From Caryophanales bacterium UBA5603 (lineage in GTDB: Bacteria > Bacillota_I > Bacilli_A > Izemoplasmatales > Hujiaoplasmataceae): a stretch of 64,000 nucleotides of DNA. The DNA lies in NCBI GenBank assembly GCA_002424815.1, contig DILB01000023.1, positions 8,348 to 72,347 on the forward strand, in the 5' to 3' direction. Positions 1 through 7,529 of the stretch are shown one piece after another. The notes under the pieces are model-generated. The model was not told where the DNA came from and did no database searches. It worked only from the letters and a program-made list of their open reading frames with translations. Numbering within the stretch: position 1 is the stretch's first letter; every line of letters begins with the position of its first letter. The position numbers were made by a program, and so were the translations under genes.

Positions 1-848
1 AAAACCAGCAGTCCCATAATCCAATATTTTAAGTTACCGAGACCATCTAGTTTAGTTATCGCACTGACAAACCGAAGATCACCGATATTAAAATATAGAA
101 GCAATATCGCACAAAGAATCAAAAATCCACCAATTAATCCCATAAAGATATAATTTTGGCCCGCTTTGTAAGCTTCTTCAGCTTGTCCATGGATGACTAA
201 CATATAAGAAAAGATGGTCATGGATTCAAAAAATAAGAACATGGTTAATAAATCGCCAGCCATAATCGCACCCAAGACAGATACATAAGTAAAGGCTAAG
301 AAAAAGAAAAAGCGAGTGGATTTATTCTCTTTTTTCATGTATTCATGGGCATATACCATAACTAAGAACCAAATAATGGATGTGATTAATAAAACAATAT
401 ACCCAAGCATATCAATTCGAAACCCGATGCCAATCCCTAAAACTTCTGGGAAACGAATTTCAAGCCCACCAGAGAGTGCTTGAGGATACATCGTCATAAT
501 CAATATGATGGTCAAAAATGTCATAAAAATGACTAGTCTATCTCGTCTTGAACTTGCTCTTTGACCAAAAGCAATCTGCGATAATCCACCAATCATAGGG
601 ATGGCAAGAATGACTAAAGGCATCCAAATAAAATGAGCAATATCCAAATAGAATTGGTAAATAAAACTAACATTTTTTAAGTAATCTGTTAAGCCGAAAA
701 CATTTTTTATCAAACCAATAAATGCCACAAGCAACAAAAAGATCGTTAAGATTAATTTTGATGAAGTATAGGTAATTCGATCTTGAAAACGATCAATCAT
801 GTGTCGTTTAATAACAGGTGCAGCATTATTTTTGAAAATTGATTTCAT
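1..848 (-). CDS. Second antiporter-like subunit (MrpD/NuoM/MbxH' type), partial
   Basis: Open to the left edge, so the C-terminus is missing. The frame reads from an ATG at 848 preceded by AGAGGTG. About 280 residues are visible: a hydrophilic N-terminus, then several membrane helices. The stretch GDLLTMFLFFESMTIFSYML carries the membrane-buried glutamate typical of the proton-translocating antiporter family (PF00361). It follows mnhD by 40 bp in the same operon. Two MrpD-like proteins in a row occur in Mrp operons with split subunits and in the archaeal Mbx/Mbs complexes (H and H'). Which one applies depends on genes outside the window. The membrane antiporter-like assignment is solid; the exact subunit name is not. 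Confidence 0.75.
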   Translation of the reverse strand, partial: MKSIFKNNAAPVIKRHMIDRFQDRITYTSSKLILTIFLLLVAFIGLIKNVFGLTDYLKNVSFIYQFYLDIAHFIWMPLVILAIPMIGGLSQIAFGQRASSRRDRLVIFMTFLTIILIMTMYPQALSGGLEIRFPEVLGIGIGFRIDMLGYIVLLITSIIWFLVMVYAHEYMKKENKSTRFFFFLAFTYVSVLGAIMAGDLLTMFLFFESMTIFSYMLVIHGQAEEAYKAGQNYIFMGLIGGFLILCAILLLYFNIGDLRFVSAITKLDGLGNLKYWIMGLLV

Positions 849-888
849 GTAAACACCTCTTTTGAAGTCTGTAATATATCAATGCTTG

Positions 889-2370
889 TTAAAATAAAGT
901 AGCTACAACGGATACAATAATATCCATAATGAGATTTGGAAATAATCCTAAAACAACAATCGCAACGCCAAGGGTTAAAATCGGAATGAGCATGATATTC
1001 GGGACTTTTTCGATATGTGGAATTTTTTGCATTTCTTTGTTATCTTTCAAAAATGCAGATATGACGATTGGAAAATAATAAACGACATTTAATAGCCCGC
1101 TAAGGATAATAATGATTAAGAAGAAAATCAGATTAGCATCGATGACGGCGATGCCTAAATTAAATTTTGATATGAATCCACTTGTTAAAGGAATACCCAC
1201 CATACCCAGTGCCCCGAAACTGAAAACAGTCATTGAAATCGGCATTTGATAGCCAATACCTTCAAAATCCTTGAGTTTTTGAACATGTTTATAATAAATT
1301 ATGACGCCTACTGAAAGGAATAAAGCAGCTTTCATAATCCCGTGGGATATAATATGGAAAAATGCAGCTTGTAATCCCGCTTCAGTAAATAAACCAATGC
1401 CCAAGATAATATAGCCAATCTGGGCTACTGATGAATAACCGAGCATCCGTTTGACGTCCTTTTGTGCAATGGCAAAAATAGAACCCATGATCATGCCAGC
1501 ACTTCCTAAAATGAGCATAATCCATTTAATGTGCAATGCTTCAACTATTTCCATACCAAATACCCTAAACAAAAGTTTAACGAGTACAAGAATATAGATT
1601 TTAACAACGATACCCGAAAGGATGGCACTTGAGGTGCTAGGTGCAGTTGCATGAGCATCGGGTAACCAAATATGGAAAGGAAAGATAGCAGCTTTAATAC
1701 CAACACCGATTGTCATAAAACCAATAGCGATGATGATATTGGTTGAATAGAGTGGCCAGATAGATTGTAAAGAAGTAGCAACTCTTTCAAGATTTAAATG
1801 CCCAGTTATCATGTAAATTAAAGCAACACCTAATAAATACGACATTGATGCAATTTCATTTAACATGACATATCGAAAGGCTGCTGTATAAGTCTCTTTT
1901 TTGCGTTTTATGGAGATAATCGCGCAAGAGGTAATTGATAGAATTTCAATGAAAACATAAGTGTTAAAAAGATCATTGCTATATAGAATTCCAAAGATTG
2001 AAAATAAAAGAATAAAGAGGAGAATATAATAACGACCAAACTCTTTATTTTCAATACCTTCTGTTTTATCTTTCCAAGAATAAAGATAGATAACTAAAAC
2101 CAATGCCGCCACAAACACGGTAAAGAAAGCGGAAAATGCATCAATCAAAAATTCTATTCCAATCAAATTTTCATGATTCCCAAAATGATAATAAAATTCG
2201 CCATATTCCAAAACATGAATGAGTAAAAAAACCGATGAGACTAAGACGGTTAATAACACTAAAAAACAAAGTGTAAGTGATAACTGGAAAGGTCGCTTTT
2301 TGAAAAGCGGTATGATGAGGGCTGTACCTAAGAGTAACAGCAGATTAATAATCGGTAATTGTTCAATCAT
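889..2370 (-). CDS. mnhD: Na+/H+ antiporter subunit D (MrpD/MbhH-like)
   Basis: A 493-residue polytopic protein of the MrpD/NuoM/MbhH family. Family marks include LFNTYVFIEILSIT with the conserved helix-5 glutamate, the lysine-bearing GIKAAIFPFHIWLPDAHATAPS segment (about residues 225-245), and QKDVKRMLGYSSVAQIGYI. It is expected to form one ion half-channel of the antiporter in the cytoplasmic membrane. I chose the ATG at 2370, which overlaps the mnhC stop by 8 bp. A GTG at 2385 is possible, and neither has a strong ribosome site. It sits between mnhC and a second D-like gene. Confidence 0.9.
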   Translation of the reverse strand: MIEQLPIINLLLLLGTALIIPLFKKRPFQLSLTLCFLVLLTVLVSSVFLLIHVLEYGEFYYHFGNHENLIGIEFLIDAFSAFFTVFVAALVLVIYLYSWKDKTEGIENKEFGRYYILLFILLFSIFGILYSNDLFNTYVFIEILSITSCAIISIKRKKETYTAAFRYVMLNEIASMSYLLGVALIYMITGHLNLERVATSLQSIWPLYSTNIIIAIGFMTIGVGIKAAIFPFHIWLPDAHATAPSTSSAILSGIVVKIYILVLVKLLFRVFGMEIVEALHIKWIMLILGSAGMIMGSIFAIAQKDVKRMLGYSSVAQIGYIILGIGLFTEAGLQAAFFHIISHGIMKAALFLSVGVIIYYKHVQKLKDFEGIGYQMPISMTVFSFGALGMVGIPLTSGFISKFNLGIAVIDANLIFFLIIIILSGLLNVVYYFPIVISAFLKDNKEMQKIPHIEKVPNIMLIPILTLGVAIVVLGLFPNLIMDIIVSVVATLF

Positions 2371-2746
2371 GATTATTTTGCTCACTGATCAATCTTGTCA
2401 ATTCTTTTTGATCAATGGTTCCGTATGTTTCAAAAATGCGGATGACAAGACTTAGCGAATAAACGGTCATCGATACAACAACGACAATTCCTGTCAGGAT
2501 TAAGACGGAAGGTAAAGGATTTATAAAAATAGCTCCGATATTATCTTCGGTCATAATCGGTGGCTCCCCACCTGTGACATTGCCTATTGCCACAAAGAAC
2601 AGAAAAACCCCTGTTCCCATAATGTTTAGTCCAATAATTCTTTTGATTAGATTACTATGAGTGACAACAGTATGTAATCCAATCAAAAAGAGGGCAATTC
2701 CACCAAGATAATTAATATTTTCAAGAATTTTTTGGAGGATAATCAT
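2363..2746 (-). CDS. mnhC: Na+/H+ antiporter subunit C (MrpC/MbhG-like)
   Basis: A 127-residue protein with three membrane helices, related to NuoK. The family segment with RIIGLNIMGTGVFLFF and the end of the central helix with LPSVLILTGIVVVVSM are clear. In Mrp complexes subunit C lies against subunit D. The start overlaps the mnhB stop by 4 bp (ATGA) and has GAGGAAG upstream. The gene ends in TGA inside the start of mnhD, good evidence that UGA is a stop in this organism. Confidence 0.9.
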   Translation of the reverse strand: MIILQKILENINYLGGIALFLIGLHTVVTHSNLIKRIIGLNIMGTGVFLFFVAIGNVTGGEPPIMTEDNIGAIFINPLPSVLILTGIVVVVSMTVYSLSLVIRIFETYGTIDQKELTRLISEQNNHD

Positions 2747-3171
2747 CGTACTTCCTCCTCTACCAAAGTGTGGAATAGGGTAATCATGGTCGACGCAACT
2801 TTGATGCCGATTCCAATCATGATAATGGGTATCATTCCCGCACTCATCAAAGTTCCTGCGACGCCTGCAGGAAATCCAGCTTCTATGTTTGTCAGAAAAC
2901 TCCCCGCTAAGACCAGCCCAACAATCCCGACAAGTACATAAATGATAATCCCTGCGCTTCCCGATATTTCTGCGACTCGTTCCGAAAATTTTACTTTAGC
3001 TTTTTTGACACCAAATACCAAAGTAAATAAAATCAAACTTGTTCCAATCAATGCGCCACCGGAAAAACCACCTCCAGGAGAGAGATGACCGTGAAGAATA
3101 ATGAAAACACCATAGACTTGAATGAAAGGAACAATAATTCTAGTAATCGATTTTAAAATTGTATCATTCAT
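2743..3171 (-). CDS. mnhB: Na+/H+ antiporter subunit B (MrpB/MbhF-like)
   Basis: A 142-residue protein with about four membrane helices and the MnhB signature: YGVFIILHGHLSPGGGFSGG near residues 19-38, followed by AGSFLTNIEAGFPAG. The start at 3171 is chosen over an upstream in-frame codon because GAGGAGG sits nine bases before it. The longer reading would run deep into the previous gene. It overlaps that upstream gene by 8 bp. It is a membrane component of the monovalent cation/proton antiporter. Confidence 0.9.
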   Translation of the reverse strand: MNDTILKSITRIIVPFIQVYGVFIILHGHLSPGGGFSGGALIGTSLILFTLVFGVKKAKVKFSERVAEISGSAGIIIYVLVGIVGLVLAGSFLTNIEAGFPAGVAGTLMSAGMIPIIMIGIGIKVASTMITLFHTLVEEEVR

Positions 3172-3469
3172 GTTTTTGTGCCTCCTCTTCATTTTTTTTA
3201 CTCGGTATACGTAATACAGATGATACAGCGACGATCGCTGCAAATAAAACGATGGTTTCCCCCAAAGTATCAAAACCACGATAATCTGTGATAACCGCAG
3301 TCACGATATTGATTGCCCCAGTTTCATTAACACCGTTTTCAAGGTAATAATGGATGGTTTCGTTATAAGAAGGTGCATCGAGCGTCGGTGAAGTCGGCAT
3401 ATCAAAAATTCCGATTGACAGGATCAGAAACAAAGCAATGAATAAAATCCAAATGATGATTTTCTTCAT
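3164..3469 (-). CDS. MbhE-like antiporter subunit (MrpA C-terminal piece)
   Basis: A 101-residue protein with an N-terminal helix, an outer loop and a second helix. The segment ITDYRGFDTLGETIVLFAA matches the part of the family found at the C-terminus of MrpA and in the separate MbhE subunit of archaeal membrane-bound hydrogenase. It overlaps the upstream gene by 4 bp (ATGA) and ends inside the start of mnhB. Its existence as a separate gene means that the large MrpA protein of Bacillus-type operons is split here. Confidence 0.8.
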   Translation of the reverse strand: MKKIIIWILFIALFLILSIGIFDMPTSPTLDAPSYNETIHYYLENGVNETGAINIVTAVITDYRGFDTLGETIVLFAAIVAVSSVLRIPSKKNEEEAQKHE

Positions 3470-3705
3470 TTTTCAAAACGCTCCGTTTTACTAATCACTG
3501 CAAAAAATAATATAGAAGTGACACCAGCTCCGATGGCCGCTTCTGTCAAAGCAACATCGGGTGATTTCAATAAAAGCCATACAACCGACATAAATAGCGA
3601 GTAAGCAGAAAAAATGATGATGGCGCTCACAAGGTCCTTCGTTCGCTCCACGGCTATGGCACAAATAACAAGAATAATAATTAGAATAGCGTTAATAATG
3701 TCCAT
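3466..3705 (-). CDS. MbhD-like antiporter subunit (DUF4040, MrpA C-terminal piece)
   Basis: A 79-residue, three-helix membrane protein. The motif LLKSPDVALTEAAIGAG is the hallmark of the DUF4040/MbhD family, equivalent to part of the MrpA C-terminal domain. The start at 3705 follows GGGAGGG, and an in-frame upstream extension into mnhG is rejected for lack of a ribosome site. It lies 10 bp after mnhG and overlaps the next gene by 4 bp, so translation is probably coupled along the operon. Confidence 0.85.
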   Translation of the reverse strand: MDIINAILIIILVICAIAVERTKDLVSAIIIFSAYSLFMSVVWLLLKSPDVALTEAAIGAGVTSILFFAVISKTERFEK

Positions 3706-3715
3706 ACAACCCTCC

Positions 3716-4024
3716 CTATTCTTTCTTCTCAGTATTCTTAAATAGCATTTGATAGGCGCTTTTAGCAATATAATGCGCAGCTGTCGGATTCGTCAGCCAA
3801 ATAAATATCAAGATGATAAAAATGGTAAGGGAAGTAAAGGTGAACCCTTTCCAAATCATCAAAGCCATAAATATCAATCCTGCGCCCATCGTATCACATT
3901 TTGTTGTGGCGTGCATCCGACAGAAAACATCGGGCATACGAATCAGTCCGATGGCACCGACAAAAAAGAAAAACAATCCCAAGATGAGTAAGATAATAAT
4001 CATAATATTTAAAAAGATTTGCAT
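3716..4024 (-). CDS. mnhG: Na+/H+ antiporter subunit G (MrpG/MbhC-like)
   Basis: A 102-residue, three-helix protein of the MnhG/PhaG family. The signature GLIRMPDVFCRMHATTKCDT is followed by GLIFMALM and by the late TNPTAAHYIAKSAY motif. The start at 4024 has AGGAGGG just upstream; the earlier in-frame ATG at 4042 does not. It lies 10 bp after mnhF. It is a small membrane subunit of the antiporter complex. Confidence 0.92.
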   Translation of the reverse strand: MQIFLNIMIIILLILGLFFFFVGAIGLIRMPDVFCRMHATTKCDTMGAGLIFMALMIWKGFTFTSLTIFIILIFIWLTNPTAAHYIAKSAYQMLFKNTEKKE

Positions 4025-4034
4025 GTTGTCCCTC

Positions 4035-4301
4035 CTACTCAAGCTTCTTATTGACTAAATATTTAGCAAGTCCAATGGTAGCGACAAAACCGATTAATGC
4101 ATAAACCAAAGCAACCGAAACATAGGAGTCTTGAGCTGTCACTAAAGCAATCATGACAATCATCGTTGCAACTTTGGTACTGATCATGTTAATTGCAACA
4201 ATGCGATCAGCGGCAGTTGGGCCAACATAAGCTCGGTATAATCCAATAAAAGTCATCAAAAGCAATACAATCGTACATACTGTCACAATAGTCACAATCA
4301 T
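4035..4301 (-). CDS. mnhF: Na+/H+ antiporter subunit F (MrpF/MbhB-like)
   Basis: An 88-residue, three-helix protein. The MnhF motif GPTAADRIVAINMISTK (about residues 27-43) is intact, followed by SYVSVALVYALIGFVATIGL. It overlaps the 3' end of mnhE by 4 bp. It is part of the membrane antiporter complex. Confidence 0.92.
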   Translation of the reverse strand: MIVTIVTVCTIVLLLMTFIGLYRAYVGPTAADRIVAINMISTKVATMIVMIALVTAQDSYVSVALVYALIGFVATIGLAKYLVNKKLE

Positions 4302-4792
4302 TTTATAACCTCCTCAAAAGCAATAACAGCTTTTTCAAGGGCGGACCCTTCTAGTTCTTTGACAGTATCAACAATCAATCCATGGACAAGGATATGTTCA
4401 TCATCCATATCAATACTCAAGGTCCCAGGTGTCAAGGTAATTGCGTTGCCATACATCGCTTGATTCATTGCTTTTTTAAGGGGTTGGCGAATCGTTTGAA
4501 AACCGGGATTAATCGGCATTTTTTTACTTAAGACAATGATAGCGACTTGGACATTGGATTTGATAATACTAAAAAGCAGTACAAAAACAAAAATCACCAA
4601 GGCTTTCAAGTACCGTAGTGTTATCACGGTGGCTTCCTGATGATTAAAGATTAAATCATAATTATAAAAAACAATCATTGCCGAAACAATGAACCCAGCG
4701 ATTATCGTGGTTAAATCCCAACGCGTCGCTAAAACAATCCAAAAACCTAATAATAATACAAACAAAAGGATGGCTCCGCTTTTCTTAGTCAT
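4298..4792 (-). CDS. mnhE: Na+/H+ antiporter subunit E (MrpE/MbhA-like)
   Basis: A 164-residue protein with two or three N-terminal helices and a C-terminal soluble part. NAITLTPGTLSIDMDDEHILVHGL is the conserved MnhE region, shown here in part by the core TLTPGTLSIDMD. It is the first gene of the operon. The ATG at 4792 has AAAGGAG upstream. The 250-bp gap before it contains a 20-bp palindrome and is probably where the operon promoter lies, though no clear -35/-10 pair stands out. Confidence 0.9.
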   Translation of the reverse strand: MTKKSGAILLFVLLLGFWIVLATRWDLTTIIAGFIVSAMIVFYNYDLIFNHQEATVITLRYLKALVIFVFVLLFSIIKSNVQVAIIVLSKKMPINPGFQTIRQPLKKAMNQAMYGNAITLTPGTLSIDMDDEHILVHGLIVDTVKELEGSALEKAVIAFEEVIK

Positions 4793-4836
4793 CGTAAAAT
4801 ATCTCCTTTCACTATGTGAAACGACTATGTATATGC

Positions 4837-4856
4837 TTACAATATGATTATTGTAA
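4837..4856. promoter_or_regulatory. 20-bp palindrome upstream of the Mrp/Mbh operon
   Basis: TTACAATA-TGAT-TATTGTAA is a perfect inverted repeat with 8-bp arms and a 4-bp centre, 45 bp before the mnhE start. Such a site in an otherwise gene-free 250 bp suggests a repressor or activator operator. The regulator is unknown; the arms look loosely like AT-rich Fur/PerR-type boxes. A second small repeat (TTTCAC-TAT-GTGAAA, 4807-4821) overlaps the mnhE ribosome site. Confidence 0.5.
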
Positions 4857-4990
4857 CATGTAACCTAGATGACATAAAGCCTAAGTTTAATTAAATTAGT
4901 TAAAATGTGAATATTTAATGCTTTTATATTCAAAATATGTATTTTTGCTGATTTTAATAACGAAATAATCATTCTTTTATTATTTATCTA

Positions 4991-5022
4991 AAAAAAATAA
5001 TGTGACATTTCAAATGTCACAT
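4991..5022 (-). terminator. Intrinsic terminator after the fused Memo/AMMECR1 gene
   Basis: TGTGACAT and ATGTCACA form a perfect stem at 5001-5021. Read on the minus strand the stem is followed by TTAT and a run of seven T. It ends the radical SAM/Memo transcript 20 bp after the stop. Confidence 0.8.
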
Positions 5023-5042
5023 TTTATGTAAAAATCATCTCA

Positions 5043-6428
5043 TTAATGATGTCTGATAACTTCAAATCTTTCAATGGAATAAGGAAGGGATGGATCAATT
5101 CCGGCCTTTTGTAATGCAATTTCAAGCTGTTCTTGCGGAGTATCAACCCCTTCTAAATTTGGGAGTAAAAGACCGCTCTTTCCACGATATCGAACGATTA
5201 CTCCATAGCGTTTGGCGTCGAGTTCATCAATGGTTGAGACCGTTTCAGATTTTTTAAGAACATCCACGCTGTAAACTATTTGATCTAATTCGATTTCACT
5301 CACAGGACTGAATCGAGGATCTGCCGTTCCTGAACTAACAGCATTTTGAATAATCTCATCAGCGATACATGCGCTCGTCGGTTCAATCGTTCCAATACAA
5401 CCTCTTAACCGACCTTCAATTTTTAATGATACAAAGACGCCGGCTTTTTGATTGATTAGTTCATCTTGTAATCCATCGGGTCGTTTTAAGTGCTTTTTAC
5501 TTCGAATAAAAAACTCGAGTGATTGTCTAGCTAAGCGAACATAAGAATCTTCTTCTGCCTTAATTTTTGAAAGTAACTCAGTTTGATTCATTCGATAAAT
5601 TTGATCAAATCGCCTTAACTCATCGGGTTTAGTCGGTTTAAAAGTAGCTGTTGCATATCCAACACCAAAAGGACCTTCATAAGAGTGTAGTTCAGATTCT
5701 ACTGCCATTCCATGGAGTGCTCCTGCCATGATGATAAAAGAATTTAGCCCGCATTCAGCTGCAGCATCACAAAAATCAGAACTAAAATTCATCATCGCAA
5801 GAAAATCAATATTGATGATGGCCAAAACGAGTTGTTGGTCAAACAACGGACCTTCATGAGAAAAACCATAAGGACCTTCTTTCGTCAACTTATGCGACAA
5901 ATCTCCACTCGATACGATGACAACTTTTCTATTAACTTCATCAATGGCTTCTTTGATAGACATGCCTAATTCATAATGATGTAGGGGAGACATCCCTGAT
6001 AACCCAATTCTAATAATTTGATAATTATTATAAAATTGGTTGATAAAAACTAAAGGAACCATCGTCCCATGGTCAAGAGTTTTATTTTTTTCACCCATGA
6101 CACCGACTGGCAATTCATGATCTCTCGCTTTTGAAATGATTTTTTCTCTTAATTCAGAATCATAATCTACTGTGATTTTGATACTTGAAGCCCCAAATTG
6201 ACTCAAAGAGCCTTGTGCAGTAGGTCCAGGAGAAATATGAAAATAATTCGAATACATCGTTGAATGTGGGGTCGTTATGATAATTGTATCGGGTTTCAGT
6301 TCAGCGATTTTATGAGCAATGATTTGATAACCTTGAATCGTTTTTTGAATTTTTTGTTGCTCACCACGACCGATTTCAGGAAGGATAATCGGGGGATGTG
6401 GAACAATAAATGTCGCTAATAAAGGCAT
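5043..6428 (-). CDS. AmmeMemoRadiSam system protein B fused to protein A (MEMO1-AMMECR1 fusion)
   Basis: A 461-residue two-domain protein. Residues 1 to about 275 form a Memo/extradiol-dioxygenase-like domain: the N-terminal FIVPHPPIILPEIG, ITTPHSTMYSNYF, and VIVSSGDLSHKL with metal-site-type histidines. Residues about 290-461 form an AMMECR1 domain with VFVSLKIEGRLRGCIGTIEP and SSGTADPRFSPV. The radical SAM partner lies 18 bp upstream in the same operon. The three families recur together across bacteria and archaea as the AmmeMemoRadiSam group. Its substrate is not established; modification of a protein or RNA target has been suggested. ATG at 6428 with GGAAGTG before it. Confidence 0.9.
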   Translation of the reverse strand: MPLLATFIVPHPPIILPEIGRGEQQKIQKTIQGYQIIAHKIAELKPDTIIITTPHSTMYSNYFHISPGPTAQGSLSQFGASSIKITVDYDSELREKIISKARDHELPVGVMGEKNKTLDHGTMVPLVFINQFYNNYQIIRIGLSGMSPLHHYELGMSIKEAIDEVNRKVVIVSSGDLSHKLTKEGPYGFSHEGPLFDQQLVLAIINIDFLAMMNFSSDFCDAAAECGLNSFIIMAGALHGMAVESELHSYEGPFGVGYATATFKPTKPDELRRFDQIYRMNQTELLSKIKAEEDSYVRLARQSLEFFIRSKKHLKRPDGLQDELINQKAGVFVSLKIEGRLRGCIGTIEPTSACIADEIIQNAVSSGTADPRFSPVSEIELDQIVYSVDVLKKSETVSTIDELDAKRYGVIVRYRGKSGLLLPNLEGVDTPQEQLEIALQKAGIDPSLPYSIERFEVIRHH

Positions 6429-6446
6429 ATTTTCACTTCCTTTTTC

Positions 6447-7322
6447 TTAAAAGACATTACCCATATGAATGTATCTAATGCCTGCTTTTTCACCGATAAT
6501 TTTCGCTGTTTCTAAAGTTCTAAGTGGCGTGATGGGTATCTTATTTAGTTTCCAAGCTGGAAAAAAGCGACTGATGTGCCAAGGTACATTTTTACCTAAG
6601 TGATGAACAATTGACTCCGCAATTTTTTCTAATTGAACATAGGAATCATTGATGGAAGGGATGACTAAAGTCGTGATTTCAATATGAATATTCGCTCGTT
6701 GAAGTAAGACTAAATTATTTAAAATTGGATCTGCATGTCCCCCACAATATTGTTCATATACCCCGTCATTCGGTCCTTTATAATCGACGTTAACAGCATC
6801 TAAGTAGGGTATAATAACATCGAGCGTTTCTTTGGTCATATAACCGTTTGTTACCCAAACATTCTTGATCCCTTTCGCATGCGCTAATTTCATTGTATCA
6901 AGCGCGTATTCTAAAAAAATCGTTGGTTCTGAATAAGTATATGCAATGGAAGGACAACGATTTGCGATAGCGATATCGACATGTTCTTCGGGGGTGATGA
7001 AACGTCCTTCGATGGTTTGATTGTTTTTTGTGTTCTGAGAAATATCCCAGTTTTGGCACCAAGAACAGCGTAGATTACACCCTGAAGTTGCGAATGAATA
7101 TATTCTAGTCCCTGGTAAAAAATGATAGAGTGGTTTTTTTTCAATAGGATCGATGGCAGCCGAAATCGTCAAACCGTAATTCAATGCATACAGCGTTCCT
7201 TGGCGATTTTCACGCACTCCACAAATACCTCGATGGTTGGAATTTATCTGGCAAAAATGATGACATACGAGACATTTTACCGCTAGATTATCAAGTTTTT
7301 CATAAAGGATGGCTTCATGCAT
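6447..7322 (-). CDS. amrS: AmmeMemoRadiSam system radical SAM enzyme
   Basis: A 291-residue radical SAM protein. The [4Fe-4S] cluster motif CNLRCSWC (CxxxCxxC) sits near residue 78, followed by a GGxP-like AYTYSEPTIFLEY segment. An N-terminal cysteine group, CLVCHHFCQINSNHRGICG, is typical of this subfamily (PflA/AmrS-like). The start at 7322 has GGGAG six bases upstream; an earlier in-frame ATG at 7367 has no ribosome site. It is co-transcribed with the fused A/B partner 18 bp downstream. Confidence 0.9.
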   Translation of the reverse strand: MHEAILYEKLDNLAVKCLVCHHFCQINSNHRGICGVRENRQGTLYALNYGLTISAAIDPIEKKPLYHFLPGTRIYSFATSGCNLRCSWCQNWDISQNTKNNQTIEGRFITPEEHVDIAIANRCPSIAYTYSEPTIFLEYALDTMKLAHAKGIKNVWVTNGYMTKETLDVIIPYLDAVNVDYKGPNDGVYEQYCGGHADPILNNLVLLQRANIHIEITTLVIPSINDSYVQLEKIAESIVHHLGKNVPWHISRFFPAWKLNKIPITPLRTLETAKIIGEKAGIRYIHMGNVF

Positions 7323-7423
7323 GATTATCTCCCTTTCCGTATATAAATCATCTTTGAATATCTTCATTGTACCATCATTAATTCAATCTTTCTATAACTC
7401 AATAAAATGATTCAAAAAAAACC

Positions 7424-7458
7424 ATGAAAAAAGGCTTGCATCACTAATGATACAAGCC
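7424..7458 (-). terminator. Intrinsic terminator of the sugar operon
   Basis: GGCTTG pairs with CAAGCC (7433-7458), and inner ATCA/TGAT pairing extends the stem. On the minus strand the hairpin is followed by TTTTTTCAT and another T run. It lies 70 bp after the stop of the binding-protein gene. Confidence 0.85.
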
Positions 7459-7529
7459 AATATTCATGACGATACACAGAATCTTATAAGACAATTGATG
7501 AATATATCAGCTGTCTAAATCAGCGTATA

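Noticed and set aside
889..2370. Respiratory complex I subunit NuoM/NuoN
   Set aside because: The surrounding E, F, G, B and C genes are Mrp/Mbh specific; no Nuo-only subunit is in the window, though genes to the left could still change the name of the complex.
2219..2455. Plus-strand open frames across the Mrp operon (also at 3749-4058)
   Set aside because: They are antisense shadows of clear membrane-protein genes, with no ribosome sites and no family resemblance.
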